The position numbers and the translations under genes were made by a program. Under the pieces are notes generated by a model that was not told the origin of the DNA, searched no databases, and saw only the letters and a list, made by a program, of their open reading frames with translations. 64,000 nt of DNA from Niallia taxi. Its GTDB lineage: Bacteria; Bacillota; Bacilli; Bacillales; Cytobacillaceae. The DNA lies in NCBI RefSeq assembly GCF_004005475.1, contig NZ_RZTZ01000013.1, positions 62,001 to 126,000 on the forward strand, in the 5' to 3' direction. Numbering within the stretch: position 1 is the first letter of the stretch; each line of letters starts with the position of its first letter. Shown here in pieces: positions 61,415 to 64,000 of the stretch.

Positions 61415-61768
61415 TCATTTAACAGCTATGACTGTGCCCTCTATTATATTAGGAAACGAATATGGTGCTGCAAATACCGCTCCAGGCAATACTTCGTCCA
61501 TCGGCTCCTGGAAGTAGATGGAAACATGGCCTAATTCTTTAAAGTTTTGGTTTGCTAATTCTCCGATTGCTGTAATGGTGAAATGCTCGTCTCCAAACTG
61601 CATTGTCCCGCCTTGCTTTAATGGCTCTTCATCAAGATTTTCAAACTCATGAATGACAGCCATTTCTCGTAATTCCTTTGGTGCTTGTGGGCCAAATAAT
61701 ATTAAGATTTTATCTTCTTTAAATGTAGGAACTAATTCTCCGATTTCTTTTACAACTGATTTTGTCAT
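61415..61768 (-). CDS. PTS EIIA component, glucitol/sorbitol family (orphan)
   Basis: The 117-residue protein matches the glucitol-specific EIIA (GutA/SrlB) family: LILFGPQAPKELREMAVIHEF carries the phospho-histidine, and the later FTITAIGELANQNFKELGHVSIYF and PGAVFAAP are typical. No glucitol EIIB or EIIC lies in the window. It is 31 bp after a SAF-domain oxidoreductase gene and beside a galactitol-type PTS that has its own EIIA. It may regulate or supply that system, or serve a phosphotransfer step of its own. Confidence 0.9.
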   Translation of the reverse strand: MTKSVVKEIGELVPTFKEDKILILFGPQAPKELREMAVIHEFENLDEEPLKQGGTMQFGDEHFTITAIGELANQNFKELGHVSIYFQEPMDEVLPGAVFAAPYSFPNIIEGTVIAVK

Positions 61769-61799
61769 GCTAATCCTCCTGTTTCTATCTTTTTATGAT

Positions 61800-63077
61800 T
61801 TACAGCGTCACAAGGGGACGCTTGTTTTGGTTTGACGGGAATAATTGATCCTGCAATGCTCTCAGCTTCCAAACCGTTGTATTTGTATCAAGTTCCACAT
61901 CATCCAATGTGAGGAATTGTCCTGTTGTTATGTCTTTTTTTGCCACAACCCTGCCGCTGATCAATCCAATAGGAATATGCCCGTTTGCGTTCATATCATG
62001 ATGTGTTTCTAGTACACCGCGCACACTATAGCCGCCAATACCATCTAATGTCTCTCCTGCTTTTATGTCCCTTTTTGCGACCGCAACTGTTTCTGAAATT
62101 GGCGCTCCAAGTGGATGAATCGATGAATCATGCTCCAGCACTGCTTTCGCAATCGTTATCGGTGTCTCTAAGCTGGCAAGGTGGTATGGACGGTAAAATA
62201 CATAATGAGGACCTTTTCCAACCTTCAAATAGCGCAGCTCTTCATCAACTGGCTCAAGCTCACTTTTTACTATGACGAATACTCCTGGAGCAAGGCCATT
62301 CACATATTCGACTACCCCAAAGCTATCTAATACACCGCCATTTTCCTTAAGCGTTAATTTGTCAGCGACATCTTGAACTGTTGCTGAAACGCCGTGCATG
62401 CCGACTTTATCTGGTATCAACCCAATTGCATTACTTAATAGATTCATTTCTGCCATTGTTTTTGTTCCATCCTGGAATGCAGCAAGCATGTGTGAGCTCA
62501 TGTTTTTTGCCTTCGCCTCTGCTTGAGCAACATCAGGGTTTGAGAGCGGATTAAATGGATTATTTTTTCCTTTACCGGCAACGAGCACTTCTAGTCCCAT
62601 TGTTTTGGCAAATTCGTATAATTCAAGCGTTGCAGCAGGTTCATCACCTGCAGAACCAGTATAAATAAGTCCTGCATTGTCAAACATTTGATACATTATC
62701 GATCCGATCGTTATGTCCACTTCCACATTTAAGAGGACAATATGTTTTTTTGATCTAAGTGCTTCCAAGGAAACATTTGCTCCCACTTCTGGAACACCTG
62801 TTGCATCAACAACTACCTCAACCTGGTTTGACTGAATTACTTTTCGATAATCATTAGTGACAATCATTGAATCTTTGCGAGCCGATTGTGAGGAATAGAA
62901 ATCAGCTGCTTTTTGTGCTGCTTCCACATTTACGTCACAAATACCTGTCACGATCATACCTGGAATCTTTGAAATTTGGGCAATCATGCCAAACCCCATC
63001 TGTCCTGCACCGATGACTCCCACTTTAACTGGAGCATTTTCACGTTCCCTTTGCAAAAGCTTCGTGTAAATTGACAT
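61800..63077 (-). CDS. NAD(P)-dependent oxidoreductase with C-terminal SAF domain (COG4091/DRL-like)
   Basis: The 425-residue protein has an N-terminal Rossmann domain (VKVGVIGAGQMGFGMIAQI), a middle region with VVVDATGVPEVGANV and VEVDITIGSIMYQMFDNAG, and a SAF domain at the end (AVAKRDIKAGETLDGIGGYS, PIGLISGRVVAKKDI). This is the homoserine-dehydrogenase-like family COG4091, to which, to my knowledge, the Brucella DRL enzyme (1-deoxyxylulose 5-phosphate reductoisomerase-like) belongs. Many members have unknown function. It is transcribed with the orphan EIIA, behind a promoter with SorC-type motifs. Ribosome site GAGGAGG. Confidence 0.88.
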   Translation of the reverse strand: MSIYTKLLQRERENAPVKVGVIGAGQMGFGMIAQISKIPGMIVTGICDVNVEAAQKAADFYSSQSARKDSMIVTNDYRKVIQSNQVEVVVDATGVPEVGANVSLEALRSKKHIVLLNVEVDITIGSIMYQMFDNAGLIYTGSAGDEPAATLELYEFAKTMGLEVLVAGKGKNNPFNPLSNPDVAQAEAKAKNMSSHMLAAFQDGTKTMAEMNLLSNAIGLIPDKVGMHGVSATVQDVADKLTLKENGGVLDSFGVVEYVNGLAPGVFVIVKSELEPVDEELRYLKVGKGPHYVFYRPYHLASLETPITIAKAVLEHDSSIHPLGAPISETVAVAKRDIKAGETLDGIGGYSVRGVLETHHDMNANGHIPIGLISGRVVAKKDITTGQFLTLDDVELDTNTTVWKLRALQDQLFPSNQNKRPLVTL

Positions 63078-63103
63078 AAATAACTTCCTCCTCTAATTGA
63101 TTA

Positions 63104-63117
63104 TTAATGCGCTTACA
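63104..63117. promoter_or_regulatory. possible cre site in the SAF-oxidoreductase leader
   Basis: TTAATGCGCTTACA has one perfect cre half (GCGCTTACA) and 12 of 14 matches overall. It lies between the promoter and the ribosome site, so CcpA binding could act as a roadblock. Confidence 0.4.
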
Positions 63118-63131
63118 TTTTTTATAAATCT

Positions 63132-63155
63132 AAACAAATGTTAATTATTAGAACC
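63132..63155 (-). promoter_or_regulatory. SorC operator, site D
   Basis: On the minus strand GGTTCT-AATAATTA-ACATTTGTTT, a variant of the shared 24-bp motif. It lies in the leader of the SAF-oxidoreductase operon. Confidence 0.6.
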
Positions 63156-63171
63156 TTTAAAAGGTTATTTT

Positions 63172-63202
63172 TACATTTGTTACGATGCGTGTCATTTGTT
63201 CT
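63172..63202. promoter_or_regulatory. SorC-type half-site cluster, site E
   Basis: ACATTTGT (63173-63180) and TCATTTGT (63192-63199) lie 19 bp apart, the same spacing as the two ACATTTGT copies at the dehydrogenase-complex promoter. They sit just downstream of the -10 of the SAF-oxidoreductase promoter. Confidence 0.5.
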
Positions 63203-63210
63203 GCAACTAC

Positions 63211-63239
63211 AGTTTAAATTGTTGAATACTTGCTGTCAA
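63211..63239 (-). promoter_or_regulatory. sigma-A promoter of the SAF-oxidoreductase operon
   Basis: On the minus strand TTGACA (63234-63239), a 17-bp spacer and TAAACT (63211-63216) form the promoter. It overlaps an imperfect hairpin (TTGAATA.TTGCT with AGCAA.TATTCAA, 63222-63252) just after the upstream regulator gene. Confidence 0.65.
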
Positions 63240-63268
63240 GCAAAATATTCAAACAAGTCTGAATACTA

Positions 63269-64000
63269 TTATTCAACAAGAGCGCTTCCTGTAACACCAT
63301 CTGTAATCAATACATGAATCAAGCCACCCTCTAATGCAGCTTTAATTGCGGAAACCTTTTCAAGACCTGAAGCTACTCCAATAACTAAAGGAATTGCCTT
63401 GAGCTTTTCCAGTTCTATCGCTATCACTCTATCATTCCAAGCATTATCTACTTGTTTGCCAAATTTATTAATAAAGTTATAGCAAATATCGCCGACAATC
63501 TCGTTATCACTCGTTATTTGCTGATGATCCAAACCAAGATAAGATTTAACCATTGTCGAATCCTCTGGACGACCACCTATCCCGACAATGGCTATTTGCG
63601 ATTGTTCTGCCAAATCTAAAGTGGAGCGAATGGAAGGCTGCCGAATTAATACTTCCTTTGCCTCCTTTGTATCTACCATAACTGGAACATGTAGTAGCTC
63701 ATACTTAGCTTTTAGAGCATTTCCGATTTTCGACACAATGCTGTTTGAATGAATATCGACGCGCTCGTTACCCATTCCCCCAACTAATGGCACGATTGTA
63801 GCTGTTGGCAGCAGCTGTACAGAATGAATTGCCTTTGCCACTTCATTTAATGTTGTGCCAGAGGAAAGGCCAATAATCTGGCCATCCCTAATGACACGCT
63901 GCAAATATTCACTAGTTGCTTCGCCTAATTGCTTTTTGGAGGTCTCCAACCCAACGCTCTCTATACATACAACATCACGTAAATCGTAAAGGCGCTCAAT
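63269..64000 (-). CDS. SorC family transcriptional regulator (second), 5' end beyond the window
   Basis: The frame is open to the window edge and is cut there; the visible 243 residues are the sugar-phosphate-binding domain. Family landmarks are QIIGLSSGTTLNEVAKAI, IVPLVGGMGNERVDIHSNS, IAIVGIGGRPEDS and GVASGLEKVSAIKAALEGG. The preceding residues (IERLYDLRDVVCIESVG) match the linker after the helix-turn-helix, which must lie outside. It is similar in layout to the SorC regulator at 49.9 kb. It directly precedes the SAF-oxidoreductase operon and is probably part of its control. Confidence 0.92.
   Translation of the reverse strand: MERLYDLRDVVCIESVGLETSKKQLGEATSEYLQRVIRDGQIIGLSSGTTLNEVAKAIHSVQLLPTATIVPLVGGMGNERVDIHSNSIVSKIGNALKAKYELLHVPVMVDTKEAKEVLIRQPSIRSTLDLAEQSQIAIVGIGGRPEDSTMVKSYLGLDHQQITSDNEIVGDICYNFINKFGKQVDNAWNDRVIAIELEKLKAIPLVIGVASGLEKVSAIKAALEGGLIHVLITDGVTGSALVE

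Noticed and set aside
1-64000. CRISPR arrays, tRNA and rRNA genes, replication origins
   Set aside because: No direct-repeat array, cloverleaf or rRNA-like sequence was recognised on reading. This was not a computed search.

Overview
The window reads as chromosome of a spore-forming, low-GC Bacillaceae bacterium (Bacillus or Niallia-like). The evidence is AT-rich sequence, strong AGGAGG ribosome sites, frequent TTG and GTG starts, A-rich hairpin terminators, a Spo0E-type phosphatase, SpoIIP, a type 2 IPP isomerase, a TPP riboswitch on thiT, and CcpA cre-like boxes. I found no rRNA, tRNA, CRISPR array, transposase gene or prophage block.

Layout. 0-13 kb holds mostly single genes: a glycosyltransferase with a TPR-like tail, an aldo/keto reductase, a small YnfA-type membrane protein, an EamA transporter, DUF4272 and DUF3231 proteins, N-acetyltransferases, a Gfo/Idh oxidoreductase, a permuted NlpC/P60-like protein and a 7TMR-DISM/GGDEF cyclase. 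13.5-17.3 kb is an ABC exporter co-transcribed with an OmpR/histidine kinase pair. 17.3-21.7 kb carries a divergent MFS pump and MarR regulator around a palindromic operator, then an aldehyde dehydrogenase and WrbA. 21.7-31.8 kb has a GH25 lysozyme, IPP isomerase, an MBL hydrolase, a GH18 enzyme, thiT with its riboswitch, a class V aminotransferase and a tyrosine-recombinase-like protein whose catalytic set is largely lost. 32.3-36.5 kb is a beta-glucoside locus (LacI, BglX, sugar isomerase) with a sigma-A promoter, cre box and operator. 36.7-45.4 kb has Spo0E, SpoIIP, a FabZ-like protein without its catalytic His, PlsC, a chemoreceptor with an overlapping sugar-binding lipoprotein, a hydrolase, a PHP phosphatase, a palindromic intergenic element and ManA. 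45.5-49.1 kb is a YtrABC-like GntR/ABC operon.

49.9-64.0 kb is the most notable part, a continuous minus-strand catabolic island. It holds two SorC-family regulators, a galactitol-type PTS (EIIA, EIIC, EIIB), a zinc alcohol dehydrogenase, two short-chain dehydrogenases, a complete acetoin-dehydrogenase-like complex (E1alpha, E1beta, E2, E3), an orphan glucitol-type EIIA and an NAD-dependent oxidoreductase with a SAF domain (COG4091-like, the family that includes Brucella DRL). Four promoter regions carry the motif TGTTCT-N8-ACATTTGTAA or a close variant. At the PTS and dehydrogenase-complex operons it sits exactly 2 bp beyond the -10 of near-identical promoters.

The simplest reading is one SorC-controlled regulon. 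A sugar alcohol would be phosphorylated on uptake, oxidised or rearranged to a methyl-ketone (acyloin) phosphate, and cleaved by the thiamine-dependent complex to acetyl-CoA and an aldehyde phosphate. One concrete candidate is 2-C-methyl-D-erythritol, through MEP and DXP to acetyl-CoA plus glyceraldehyde 3-phosphate. That route is inference, but the sequence makes it testable.
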